The notes: generated by a model not told the origin, from the letters alone. 64,000 bases of DNA from Bacteroidota bacterium (GCA_016706255.1 JADJJZ010000029.1:992001-1056000), one strand, 5' to 3'. Numbered from the stretch's first letter, positions 9,228-17,772 are shown. Numbers and translations are program-made.

Positions 9228-9401
9228 TTATTCGCTTTTTTTCAAATCTAGTTGTTCCAGTTTTGCAACTTTTTGTTGTAAGGTTTCCATTTCCTGCATC
9301 AATTTTTTAACGCGCATAAAAAGCAAAACGATTACTATACACATTAAAACCACAAGCAGTGGAACTAATGAAACAAAAATAAATTCAATTCCTGTTGGCA
9401 T
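9228..9401 (-). CDS. Small membrane protein with coiled coil (57 residues)
   Basis: A short frame that length cut-offs would miss. It starts at ATG 9401 with MPTGIEFIFVSLVPLLVVL, giving one membrane segment (about residues 7-29), followed by basic residues (MRVKK) and an amphipathic helix. Hydrophobic residues at 31, 34, 38, 41, 45 and 48 keep perfect 3-4 heptad spacing, indicating a coiled coil that would face the cytoplasm. It begins 6 bases after the stop of the SprB-like gene, the same spacing as the gene before it, so it is probably the last gene of that operon. The family is not recognised. A membrane-anchored oligomer or accessory peptide for its partners is inference. Confidence 0.65.
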   Translation of the reverse strand: MPTGIEFIFVSLVPLLVVLMCIVIVLLFMRVKKLMQEMETLQQKVAKLEQLDLKKSE

Positions 9402-9407
9402 AAAATA

Positions 9408-9977
9408 TTACATTTTTGAGACAGTTATTGCACCTACAATTTGTGTAGCATTTGTTATAACTAGATTGTATTGTCCGGCTGCTAAATGATTTAATTCATC
9501 AATAGTAATTTTATTTGCTCCCGAAATTAAGTTTGCGGATTTTTGAATTACTATTTTCCCATCGATATCTGTAATGCTGATTTCTGCATTAAATCCTGCT
9601 TCAACATTTACCTCTACCAACAAATATTCCGTAAACGGATTTGGTGCAATTTGTATGTCGACAGGTTGTAAAGTTGTAATTGCATTGGGCCGATATTCTT
9701 CCACGGTAACACAAACGGTTGTGGTTCCGCAATAATTATCGGTTACATCTACACAATATTCGCCCGGTGCTAAACCGGTAATGTTTTGTTCGGTTGAACT
9801 AAAGCCGCCGGGGCCCGTCCAGCTAAAGGTGTAGGGCGAAACACCACCTGCAATTGCCAGTGCTATTGTTCCATTATTTAAACCGATTGTAGCAGGTGTT
9901 GTTGTGGCCGTTACATCATCGGCATGCACAAATTGTATGGTAAAAAATAAAATTAAGAGTAGTGTTAATTTTTTCAT
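9408..9977 (-). CDS. Short SprB-like repeat protein with T9SS C-terminal domain
   Basis: A 189-residue exported protein. The signal peptide is MKKLTLLLILFFTIQFVHA. One SprB/PKD-like repeat follows (about 22-95): TIALAIAGGVSPYTFSWTG, then NITGLAPGEYCVDVTD and CGTTTVCVTV. The rest (about 105-189, IQIAPNPFTEYLLVEV to the end) is a T9SS sorting domain. It is essentially one repeat fused to a sorting signal, very small for a cargo protein. SprB repeats occur in gliding adhesins. The start lies 6 bases after the preceding gene's stop, in a four-gene operon. Confidence 0.85.
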   Translation of the reverse strand: MKKLTLLLILFFTIQFVHADDVTATTTPATIGLNNGTIALAIAGGVSPYTFSWTGPGGFSSTEQNITGLAPGEYCVDVTDNYCGTTTVCVTVEEYRPNAITTLQPVDIQIAPNPFTEYLLVEVNVEAGFNAEISITDIDGKIVIQKSANLISGANKITIDELNHLAAGQYNLVITNATQIVGAITVSKM

Positions 9978-9983
9978 TTCGAA

Positions 9984-10805
9984 TTAATTTATGGTAAATT
10001 GATTGACTAATTCCTGCACAGATAAATTTGTATTATTGCAGGCATCAGCTTTAATGAAATGTAAAGTTTTTGTATCGCGATTTTCCAGCATTATTGTTTG
10101 TGTCATATCAAACCGATTTGAACCGATTGGAATAAATGTATGTCGCATTATATAACGTTCGCCGTTTCCTGCTATTACATGAATATCGTTTTGAAAATAG
10201 GCTAAAGAAAAAAATGATTTTGTTTCAAATGGAAATGTTGCTGATTTAGTCCAAACTTTTCCATCCCATAACCACATCACAATTTGATTATTAATGGCAA
10301 TAAATTCATATATACTATCCCCTTTTACAGCAATATCAAAAAACAAATCATCCATATATAAATTGTTTTTATACGTTTCAATAAATGGATAATTTTCAAT
10401 CACACTATTTTCAAAAGCTGCTTTAAATAAATATTTATTTATTGGTGTGGCAGATGTAAATTTTTTTAGTGAATCGAGTGGAATCGATTTTAATGAAGTG
10501 AGGCGGTCGTTTTGAGAAAATTCGGTAAAGTTTATGGCAAAAAGTGTGTCGTTGCTAATATCCCAGGCAAAGGGCTGCAGGTAAATGCTACGTCTTTTTG
10601 TCCCTGCCGGAATTACAAACCGTTCAGCGCTATCCAGTGGCTGGTTAATGCTACCCTTCCATAATATGCCTATCTGTTCCTGAATTTCCACCGCATAAAA
10701 TGTGCTGTCGCTAATGATAATTTTGCGGTCAAAACGCCCTTGAGCGGATAATGTAATCTCTGCCCCCAAAAAAATACACAGTACTATAAGGGTATGTTTT
10801 ACCAT
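9984..10805 (-). CDS. Exported hypothetical protein
   Basis: A 273-residue protein with a signal peptide (MVKHTLIVLCIFLGAEITLSAQG). I recognise no family. The mature part is beta-rich with repeated segments such as SIYLQPFAWDISNDTLFAIN and NNLYMDDLFFDIAVKGDSI, which could be a beta-propeller-like fold, but no repeat signature is firm. Its start codon overlaps the end of the upstream transglutaminase-like gene by 7 bases, indicating translational coupling, and it is followed after 6 bases by the SprB-like gene. No T9SS domain is present, so it probably stays in the periplasm or outer membrane. Confidence 0.75.
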   Translation of the reverse strand: MVKHTLIVLCIFLGAEITLSAQGRFDRKIIISDSTFYAVEIQEQIGILWKGSINQPLDSAERFVIPAGTKRRSIYLQPFAWDISNDTLFAINFTEFSQNDRLTSLKSIPLDSLKKFTSATPINKYLFKAAFENSVIENYPFIETYKNNLYMDDLFFDIAVKGDSIYEFIAINNQIVMWLWDGKVWTKSATFPFETKSFFSLAYFQNDIHVIAGNGERYIMRHTFIPIGSNRFDMTQTIMLENRDTKTLHFIKADACNNTNLSVQELVNQFTIN

Positions 10806-12073
10806 GTTTCAATCGATTGGTCAAAGTTGGCAGCTTCAATATCGCTTGTTGCGCGTAAAATGGTAAAATCGGGAGAAGCATCTAAATCGCCATCGCCATT
10901 TACATCTATACCAATACCTACTTCATCGCTGGTTTCGGCCCGGCTCCAACCGCTGAGGGCACCGTATTTTATTTCATCAAATGTTTCAAATAATACCCCG
11001 TAACTGGCATCGTAATATTTACCGTTTACAATGGCTATTTGGTGATTACTAAAGCTGGAAGCAGGATTTGGCGCGGTTTGACCCATTACGCCGACTTCGT
11101 CATTCACCTCTGCATAATCATATATATAAGCTGTATCAGCATCATAATATTCAGGTGCATAAACGTTCACATAAGGCATATCTGCACAGTCGTTTGAGGG
11201 TGTTCCGAAAGTCCAGTCCTTAACCAGAAATCGCGAAATGCTACCACAACCCGAAGGCGAATAATCGGCAGTGATATTCATATAATTATTGGGCTGTGAA
11301 AATCCGTGCATTTTAAGGGTAGCAAGAAATAGTTGCGCCCAGGTATAACATTCGCCGTCGGCATATTTAATAAGTGTGCCCAGTGTTACATTTGGTGAAA
11401 ACAGTTCTTTGTAATAACCCATTGGCACGCCGTCGGCACGTAACACGTTATGGTCGGTGAATTCTGCCCACACGAGGTTGATCATTTCATCGTCGGTAGT
11501 TGCGCCATCGGCACTTTTGCAGGCGATATCGATTACGGTGAGGTAGTATTTAAATCCTGAAAATCCGCTTTCGGGATTTGCGGGTTGTAGGGTGACGTAA
11601 ACGGTGCTCATGCTGGTTCCGGCGGGGTACCATGTGACATTATCGAATGAAAATTCCCAAAAAATGGTAAAATCTTCAAAATAGCGCACTTTATTATCTT
11701 CAAATGCCTGATCGGCAGGGGTTTCAGGGTAGTTGAAGGTGGTTCCGACTGCGGTTACGGTTTGAGCAGGAAAATCGATGCCTTCCGGGCCTGTGCCGCG
11801 CATGTAAAGGGTTGCGGGCATTATATCGCAGGTAAACGACATGGTTGCGGCGGCTGAAAGTGTACTTCCCGCGGGAAAACCGGCAGGGTTGGTGGTGCCA
11901 TCTGCGCTCCAATGCAGGTCGGTATCAATAAAACCGGTATTGTCATCCTGGCGCAGGTCGTACATCTCGCCCCCTGAAAAAACTACAGTTTGAAGTGCAG
12001 CCTGATAGGTAAAATTTTGAGCCTGTAAGGAAACTATACAACTAAGCAGCAGCGCGGTAAGGGTTATTTTCAT
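10799..12073 (-). CDS. Secreted transglutaminase-like protein
   Basis: A 424-residue exported protein with signal peptide MKITLTALLLSCIVSLQAQ. Residues about 235-360 resemble a transglutaminase-like cysteine protease core: Cys242 in DGECYTWAQLFLATLKMHGF, His344 in SNHQIAIVNGKYYDASYG and Asp355 in the same block, in the order and spacing of a Cys-His-Asp triad. The first 200 residues are beta-rich and unrecognised. Near the end IDVNGDGDLDASPDF looks like a Ca2+-binding dockerin-type loop. It is the first gene of a four-gene operon. Peptidase or crosslinking activity is inferred only from the triad; an inactive structural version is possible. Confidence 0.78.
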   Translation of the reverse strand: MKITLTALLLSCIVSLQAQNFTYQAALQTVVFSGGEMYDLRQDDNTGFIDTDLHWSADGTTNPAGFPAGSTLSAAATMSFTCDIMPATLYMRGTGPEGIDFPAQTVTAVGTTFNYPETPADQAFEDNKVRYFEDFTIFWEFSFDNVTWYPAGTSMSTVYVTLQPANPESGFSGFKYYLTVIDIACKSADGATTDDEMINLVWAEFTDHNVLRADGVPMGYYKELFSPNVTLGTLIKYADGECYTWAQLFLATLKMHGFSQPNNYMNITADYSPSGCGSISRFLVKDWTFGTPSNDCADMPYVNVYAPEYYDADTAYIYDYAEVNDEVGVMGQTAPNPASSFSNHQIAIVNGKYYDASYGVLFETFDEIKYGALSGWSRAETSDEVGIGIDVNGDGDLDASPDFTILRATSDIEAANFDQSIETW

Positions 12074-12093
12074 ATTCTACAATTCTATAAAAT

Positions 12094-12130
12094 AAAAAAA
12101 CCGGTGTCCAGCTCCTCTTCTGTCCACCGG
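12094..12130 (-). promoter_or_regulatory. Terminator-like hairpin in the leader of the transglutaminase-like operon
   Basis: On the minus strand CCGGTG (12130-12125) pairs with CACCGG (12106-12101) across an 18-base loop, followed by seven T. It lies just upstream of the ATG at 12073, between divergent genes, so it can only end transcripts that start within about 150 bases. This arrangement suggests attenuation or a small leader RNA. Confidence 0.45.
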
Positions 12131-12286
12131 GTAATATACATATGAAAAGAAATAAATCTTTTGCGATTCGAAGTTAAAACAAAATCCTGAAATGCTGTTA
12201 ACGCCAAACGTTTTTTTCACATTTTGCTGACATTGCTAAATTTTAGTAAAGGTGGCACCGGAAGCCTGCCCTTGGCTGCAAGTTCT

Positions 12287-12294
12287 TATCTTTG
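12287..12294 (+). promoter_or_regulatory. Promoter -7 element of gatB
   Basis: TATCTTTG lies only 7 bases before the ATG at 12302, so the transcript would start at or next to the start codon. It lies inside the longer open frame from 12224 and so decides the start. Confidence 0.6.
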
Positions 12295-12301
12295 CGGCCG
12301 T

Positions 12302-13750
12302 ATGAACGTTTATGATAAATACGAGGTCGTTATCGGACTTGAAGTGCATGCGCAATTGCTCACAAAATCGAAGGCATACAGCAGCGATATTGCAGCTTAT
12401 GGCGGTGAGCCGAATACTTATGTGAGTCCGGTTACACTTGGGCATCCGGGCACTTTGCCTGTTTTTAACAAAGAAAGTTTGAAGCTGGCCATTAAACTCG
12501 GATTAGCGACAAATTGTGCAATTACACGCTATAATCAGTTTGCACGCAAAAATTACTTTTATTCAGATTTACCGAAAGGATATCAGATTACGCAGGACAA
12601 TACTCCTATTTGCACCAACGGTTATGTATTAATTGGCGAATACGGCAATGAAAAAAAGATTCGTGTGCACAGAATACATCTTGAAGAAGATGCAGGAAAA
12701 AGTATTCATGATTTAGATCCTTTTTATACGCTGGTAGATTTAAACCGAGCAGGAACACCATTAGTGGAAATTGTTACGGAACCGGATTTGCGCAGTGGTG
12801 ATGAAGCATATGCTTATTTAACCGAAGTGCGCCGATTAGTTCGTCATTTAGAAATATGTGATGGCAATATGGAGGAAGGCAGTTTACGTTGTGATGCAAA
12901 CGTGAGTGTGATGTTAAAAGGTGCTACTGAATTTGGTGTGAAGGTGGAAGTAAAAAATATGAACTCCATCAGAAATGTAAAACGTGCTATTGATTTTGAA
13001 ATAATACGACAGGTTGATGCGATTGAACGTGGTGAAACTATAATTCAGGAGACAAGAAGTTTTGATGCAGCAAAAGGTGGAACAGTGAGCATGCGGAGTA
13101 AAGAAGCAGCACATGATTATCGTTATTTTCCTGAACCGGATTTACAACCATTTATTGTTAGCGATGAAATGATTGACGGTATACAACACGACATGCCTGC
13201 ATTACCAAAAGCATTAATGCATAAATATGTGGAGCAGTTAAAATTAAGTGTTTATGATGCTGAAATTTTAACGAGTGAAAAAGCCATCAGCAATTATTTT
13301 GAAGCGATAATTGAAAAAACAGGCAACTATAAAGCAGCAGCAAACTTGATGAGTGGTCCGATTAAAAGCTGGCTGAATGAAAATGCAAAAGACGTTGAAG
13401 AATTACCTATTACACCACATCATATTGCTGATATAATTGCGTTGATTGATGAAAATAAATTAAGTTTCACCATGGCATCGCAACAATTATTTCCGGCACT
13501 GATGCAACATCCTGAAAAAAGTGCTGCGGATATGGCCAGGGAATTAAATTTATTGCAGGAAAGTGATACCAACTTTTTAGCAGAACTGGTGGATGAAGTA
13601 TTGGCAAAATATCCTGAAAAAGTTACTGAATTTAAAAATGGTAAAACAGGTTTAATGGGTTTATTTATGGGAGAAGTAATGAAACTCAGTAAAGGAAAAG
13701 CCGACCCAAAAATTACCAGTAAAGTATTAAGTGAAAAATTAAATAACTAA
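12302..13750 (+). CDS. gatB: Aspartyl/glutamyl-tRNA amidotransferase subunit B
   Basis: Subunit B of GatCAB, which amidates Glu-tRNA(Gln) and Asp-tRNA(Asn) in the cytoplasm. The 482-residue length is normal. Family blocks are YEVVIGLEVHAQL at the N-terminus, FARKNYFYSDLPKGYQITQ near residue 80, HLEEDAGKSIHD near 122, DLNRAGTPLVEIVTEPDL and EGSLRCDANVSV. The C-terminal part (about 330-482) is the tRNA-binding YqeY-like tail. The frame extends to 12224, but the promoter at 12287 and the conserved MNVYDKYEVVIGLE support 12302. gatA and gatC are not in the window. A TlpA-like gene follows after 28 bases. Confidence 0.97.
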   Translation: MNVYDKYEVVIGLEVHAQLLTKSKAYSSDIAAYGGEPNTYVSPVTLGHPGTLPVFNKESLKLAIKLGLATNCAITRYNQFARKNYFYSDLPKGYQITQDNTPICTNGYVLIGEYGNEKKIRVHRIHLEEDAGKSIHDLDPFYTLVDLNRAGTPLVEIVTEPDLRSGDEAYAYLTEVRRLVRHLEICDGNMEEGSLRCDANVSVMLKGATEFGVKVEVKNMNSIRNVKRAIDFEIIRQVDAIERGETIIQETRSFDAAKGGTVSMRSKEAAHDYRYFPEPDLQPFIVSDEMIDGIQHDMPALPKALMHKYVEQLKLSVYDAEILTSEKAISNYFEAIIEKTGNYKAAANLMSGPIKSWLNENAKDVEELPITPHHIADIIALIDENKLSFTMASQQLFPALMQHPEKSAADMARELNLLQESDTNFLAELVDEVLAKYPEKVTEFKNGKTGLMGLFMGEVMKLSKGKADPKITSKVLSEKLNN

Positions 13751-13778
13751 AACCTAATTCTAAATAGAAATAAATACA

Positions 13779-14912
13779 ATGCGTAAACAATTTTTAATTA
13801 TTTTAAGTATGTTGTTTGTTGTGATTACAGCCTGCAACAAGTCGGTTGGTGATGCTTTTACCATTAACGGCAGTATAGTTGGTGCTGAAAACAAACAAGT
13901 AGTTTTAGAAACCATGTCGTTTCCTGAAATCGGGCAACCGAAATACACGGCTATTGATACAGTAACTGCTGATGAAAAAGGAAATTTCACGATGGAAAAT
14001 TATTTACCGGAAAGAATGACCTGCAGAATATCGGTTGTTGGTAATGCACAAAATTATTACATCGTTTCATTACACAATGAAGAGATGGGATTAACAGCAA
14101 ATTTGAACGAACCCGGCGACCCGCAAATTACAGGTTCACCTGCAACAACATCGTTATTTGGTTTGATGACCACCTTGCGTAATTTCGACAATGCAGCAAT
14201 GGCGATGAATGATTCGATAATGCAATTAAAATCGTCAGGTAATGATTCTGCATTTACTGCAATTGTTGATCAGTTACAAAGTGATTATTTATCGATATTC
14301 AAAAATTTTGTGGATACATCTAAATTCACAAGTAATTCTGCTATTGCGATTGAATCGATATTCAACAGTGAATTTGATTATGTGAAGGATAAATATAATG
14401 TATGGAAAAATTCGGCTGACTCATCCTCTATTTATATTAAAGAAATGGGTGTGAAAATTGCGGCACAGGAAGCGGTGCGTGCACAAAGTTTTGTTGGCAA
14501 ACCGATTATTGATATTATTCAACCGGATAAAAATGGAAAAGATAAAAAGTTATCTGATTTAAAAGGTCAGATTGTGTTGATTGATTTTTGGGCAAGCTGG
14601 TGTGGACCATGCCGTAAAGAAAATCCGAATGTGGTGAAGGTATATAATGCTTATCATGCAAAAGGATTTAATATATTTAGTGTATCGCTGGATACCGATA
14701 AAGATAAATGGTTGGCAGCAGTTAAGGATGATGGTTTAGTTTGGGATAATCATGTTTGTGCTTTGGAATCAGCAGAAAATAAAGCAGCAATGGATTATCG
14801 AATCACCGGCATTCCGATGTCGTTTTTAGTTGACCGCAATGGTATTATTGTTGCTGAAAATTTAAGAGGACAAGCCTTAGAAAAAAAGGTAATGGAATTG
14901 GTCAATCAATAA
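13779..14912 (+). CDS. TlpA-like thioredoxin-fold lipoprotein with DUF4369-type N-terminal domain
   Basis: A 377-residue thiol-disulfide oxidoreductase. A short lipoprotein signal (MRKQFLIILSMLFVVITACN) places the lipidated cysteine at 19. Residues about 25-115 form the beta-rich domain often found in front of Bacteroidota TlpA proteins (INGSIVGAENKQVVLE). A helical linker follows, then a thioredoxin domain (about 240-377) with WASWCGPCRKEN, active cysteines 275 and 278, and the cis-proline region ITGIPMSFLVD. It acts in the periplasm, probably reducing or maturing envelope proteins. It lies 28 bases behind gatB and has its own terminator. Confidence 0.92.
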   Translation: MRKQFLIILSMLFVVITACNKSVGDAFTINGSIVGAENKQVVLETMSFPEIGQPKYTAIDTVTADEKGNFTMENYLPERMTCRISVVGNAQNYYIVSLHNEEMGLTANLNEPGDPQITGSPATTSLFGLMTTLRNFDNAAMAMNDSIMQLKSSGNDSAFTAIVDQLQSDYLSIFKNFVDTSKFTSNSAIAIESIFNSEFDYVKDKYNVWKNSADSSSIYIKEMGVKIAAQEAVRAQSFVGKPIIDIIQPDKNGKDKKLSDLKGQIVLIDFWASWCGPCRKENPNVVKVYNAYHAKGFNIFSVSLDTDKDKWLAAVKDDGLVWDNHVCALESAENKAAMDYRITGIPMSFLVDRNGIIVAENLRGQALEKKVMELVNQ

Positions 14913-14913
14913 T

Positions 14914-15099
14914 TTACTGTTTACGAATTGTAAAAAATCTTCGAAGCCTTCCCGGACGGGAGGGCTTTTTATTTGGGTCAAGATTTTTTTTATCCAGTTT
15001 CTTTTTTTTGTTATAGGCTACAATAAATATGATAATAGCCGCAATTACCGGAAAGATGGCAAAAATTAAATATACTGCTGCAATACCTCTTATTGTCAT
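14914..15099 (-). CDS. Small membrane protein, basic C-terminus
   Basis: A 61-residue protein with one membrane helix (about residues 8-28, VYLIFAIFPVIAAIIIFIVAY) and a strongly basic tail (KKKKLDKK, KKPSRPGRLRR). Its ATG follows the TGA of the M42 peptidase gene after one base, so translation is likely coupled. The family is not recognised. The 3' part of the frame contains, on the other strand, the terminator of the TlpA-like gene, which ends one base away; the overlap is unusual but the tight coupling and membrane helix favour a real gene. Confidence 0.6.
   Translation of the reverse strand: MTIRGIAAVYLIFAIFPVIAAIIIFIVAYNKKKKLDKKNLDPNKKPSRPGRLRRFFTIRKQ
14945..14970 (+). terminator. Terminator of the TlpA-like gene
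   Basis: AGCCTTCCC pairs with GGGAGGGCT around a 4-base loop, followed by a run of T. It acts on the plus strand and lies entirely within the convergent 61-residue gene. Confidence 0.8.
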
Positions 15100-15100
15100 G

Positions 15101-16192
15101 TCACAAATATTTATAATTAAATCCGGGTTTTAATTTAATTACGGTTTGATAAATTAAATTAATTACCGCTTCCACATCTTCTTTGTGCACACATTCTACT
15201 GTTGTATGCATGTAACGCAAAGGCAATGCTACTAAACATGTAGGCACACCACCGTTTGAATAAGCAAATGCATCGGTATCGGTTCCTGTTGCACGTGATG
15301 CTACGTCGCGCTGAAAATTTATTTTATTTGCTTTCGCTACGTCTTCTACAATTTTTAATAATTTATTGTGCACGGCAGGACCTTTGGTGAGTGCGGGTCC
15401 GCGACCTAATTTTAAATCACCTTCCAGATTTTTTGAAATCATTGGTGTGTTAGAATCGTGTGTTACATCAGTTACGATAGCCACATTTGGTTTAATAGTA
15501 TGTGCCATCATTTCTGCACCACGCAATCCAACTTCTTCCTGAACGGAATTCACTACATATAATGCAAAAGGTAATTTAACTTTATTTTCTTTTAACATTC
15601 TTGCCACCTGAGCAATCATAAATCCGCCGATGCGGTTATCGATTGCACGGCCGACAAAATATTTATCATTCATCACAAAAAAATCGTCATCAAAAGTAAT
15701 TGGGTCACCAACGCGAATGCCCATACCTTCTACTTCTTTTTTTGACATTGCACCACAATCGAGAAAAATACTTTTTAATTCGGGTGCATCATCTTTAGTG
15801 CGACGAGTATGAATTGCAGGCCATCCGAAAACAGCTTTTACAATACCTTTTTCGGTGTGAATATTTACGCGTTTACTTGGCGCAATAATAGTATCGGAAC
15901 CACCGATGCGTTCCACATAAATAAATCCATCTTCCGTAATAAAATGCACCGACCATGCAATTTCATCGGCGTGAGCTTCAATAACCACGCGGTATTCAGC
16001 CTTTGGGTTAATTATAGCTGCCACACTACCGTAATTATCTACAATATAATCATCACTATATTGTTTCATATAATTTAACCATATTTTCTGACCTTCCGCT
16101 TCATAACCGGTTGGTGCAGGGTTATCGAGATATGTTTTTAAGAAATCAATTTCTTTATTACCGATGAGTGATGATTTTTTTTTCGTTGCCAT
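15101..16192 (-). CDS. M42-family metallopeptidase (FrvX/glutamyl aminopeptidase type)
   Basis: A 363-residue cytosolic, usually dodecameric, dinuclear metal aminopeptidase. Metal and catalytic residues expected of the family are visible: His74 and Asp76 (EAHADEIAW), Asp184 (GRAIDNRIGG), the pair Glu218-Glu219 (QEEVGLRGA), Asp241 (VTDVTHDS) and a late His in YMHTTVECV. The substrates of family members are peptides; some were once annotated as cellulases. It sits 38 bases after the carboxylase gene and is coupled to the 61-residue membrane protein gene. Confidence 0.93.
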   Translation of the reverse strand: MATKKKSSLIGNKEIDFLKTYLDNPAPTGYEAEGQKIWLNYMKQYSDDYIVDNYGSVAAIINPKAEYRVVIEAHADEIAWSVHFITEDGFIYVERIGGSDTIIAPSKRVNIHTEKGIVKAVFGWPAIHTRRTKDDAPELKSIFLDCGAMSKKEVEGMGIRVGDPITFDDDFFVMNDKYFVGRAIDNRIGGFMIAQVARMLKENKVKLPFALYVVNSVQEEVGLRGAEMMAHTIKPNVAIVTDVTHDSNTPMISKNLEGDLKLGRGPALTKGPAVHNKLLKIVEDVAKANKINFQRDVASRATGTDTDAFAYSNGGVPTCLVALPLRYMHTTVECVHKEDVEAVINLIYQTVIKLKPGFNYKYL

Positions 16193-16230
16193 GTTAATGC
16201 ATTACATTTTTTTCAGCCCTTCAATTTATT

Positions 16231-17772
16231 TTATAACGGAATATTACCATGTTTTTTACGTGGAATTTTCGCTACTTTATTTTTGAACATTTCGAGTGAA
16301 CGTATAATTTTTATTCTGGTTTCTTCCGGTTTAATTACTTCATCCACAAAACCGCGATTTGCTGCGCGATATGGATTTGCGAATGTAGTGGTATAGTCGT
16401 CGATTTTTTCCTGCAATTTCGCTTCCGGGTTTTCCGCTTCGTCAATTTCTTTTTTGAAAATAATTTCTGCTGCACCTTTAGCGCCCATAACGGCAATTTC
16501 TGCTGAAGGCCAGGCAAAATTCATATCAGCGCCAATATGTTTACTGTTCATTACATCGTATGCACCACCGTAAGCTTTTCGGGTAATAATAGTTATGCTT
16601 GGTACGGTTGCTTCGCTAAATGCATACAACAATTTTGCGCCGTTGGTAATAATGCCCTTCCATTCCTGATCGGTACCGGGTAAAAATCCGGGAACATCTT
16701 CAAAAACAACTAAAGGAATATTAAAACAATCGCAAAAACGAACAAATCGTGCTGCTTTTCTGCTGGATTCGATATCTAAAACACCCGCTAAAACGGCAGG
16801 TTGATTTGCGATGATACCAATACTTCTACCTGCTACTCTTCCGAAACCAACTACAATATTTTCAGCATAGTTCTGATGTACTTCAAAAAACGAATTTTCA
16901 TCAACCGTTTCAGTAATTACTTCTCGAATATCATACGGCTGATTCGGATTTTCAGGAATGAGGTTATTCAGTTTCGGGCGGAGTTCATTTGTGCCGGAAT
17001 ATGCAACCACGTGTGGTTCATCCTCGCAATTTTGAGGCATATAACTCAGCAGTTGCTTAATTTTCATGATACAATCCAGTCCGTTGGCAGCCGCAAAATG
17101 TGCAACGCCACTTTTAGTGCTATGCGTAATTGCGCCACCGAGGTCTTCGCTGCTCACATCCTCATGTGTAACCGTTTTTACCACGTTTGGGCCGGTAACG
17201 AACATATAAGATGTTTTTTCCACCATTAGAATAAAGTCGGTAATAGCAGGTGAGTACACGGCTCCACCCGCGCATGGGCCCATGATTGCCGAAATTTGAG
17301 GGATTACGCCACTGGCCATGGTATTTTTAAAAAACAGGTCGGCATAACCACCGAGTGAGTTCACCCCTTCTTGTATCCTAGCCCCTCCGGAATCGTTCAA
17401 ACCCACGATTGGAGCGCCGTTTTGCATGGCGAGGTCCATTATTCTGCAAATTTTTTCGGCATGTGTTTCACTTAAACTTCCACCAAAAACGGTGAAGTCT
17501 TGCGCATATACGTAAGTGAGTCTGCCATTTATTTTGCCGTAACCCGTTACAACGCCATCGCCATAAAACGTTTGGTTTTCCATGCCGAAGTCGTGGCTGC
17601 GGTGGGTAACCAGCTGGCCGATTTCTTCGAAAGTGCCCTCATCCATCAACAATTGCACCCGTTCGCGGGCAGTTAATTTGCCTTTTTTGTGCTGTTGCTC
17701 AATCCTTTTTTCGCCACCACCAATAAGGGCTTCTGCCTTTTTTTGCTCCAGTATCTTGATTTTTTGCTCCAC
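16231..17772 (-). CDS. Acyl-CoA carboxylase beta subunit (propionyl-CoA carboxylase type)
   Basis: The 513-residue carboxyltransferase subunit transfers CO2 from biotin to an acyl-CoA, most likely propionyl-CoA, giving methylmalonyl-CoA. Two crotonase-like halves are seen: the N-terminal one with GKLTARERVQLLMDEGTF, YVYAQDFTVFGGSLSETHAE and SGGARIQEGVNSLGGY, and the C-terminal one with FEDVPGFLPGTDQEW and RKAYGGAYDVM. The length fits PccB/MmdA. The biotin-carrier and biotin carboxylase subunits are not nearby. Methylmalonyl-CoA decarboxylase alpha subunit is the main alternative. An M42 peptidase follows after 38 bases. Confidence 0.92.
   Translation of the reverse strand: MEQKIKILEQKKAEALIGGGEKRIEQQHKKGKLTARERVQLLMDEGTFEEIGQLVTHRSHDFGMENQTFYGDGVVTGYGKINGRLTYVYAQDFTVFGGSLSETHAEKICRIMDLAMQNGAPIVGLNDSGGARIQEGVNSLGGYADLFFKNTMASGVIPQISAIMGPCAGGAVYSPAITDFILMVEKTSYMFVTGPNVVKTVTHEDVSSEDLGGAITHSTKSGVAHFAAANGLDCIMKIKQLLSYMPQNCEDEPHVVAYSGTNELRPKLNNLIPENPNQPYDIREVITETVDENSFFEVHQNYAENIVVGFGRVAGRSIGIIANQPAVLAGVLDIESSRKAARFVRFCDCFNIPLVVFEDVPGFLPGTDQEWKGIITNGAKLLYAFSEATVPSITIITRKAYGGAYDVMNSKHIGADMNFAWPSAEIAVMGAKGAAEIIFKKEIDEAENPEAKLQEKIDDYTTTFANPYRAANRGFVDEVIKPEETRIKIIRSLEMFKNKVAKIPRKKHGNIPL

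Noticed and set aside
12224..12301. N-terminal extension of GatB
   Set aside because: Contains the promoter; GatB normally begins close to YEVVIGLEVHAQL.
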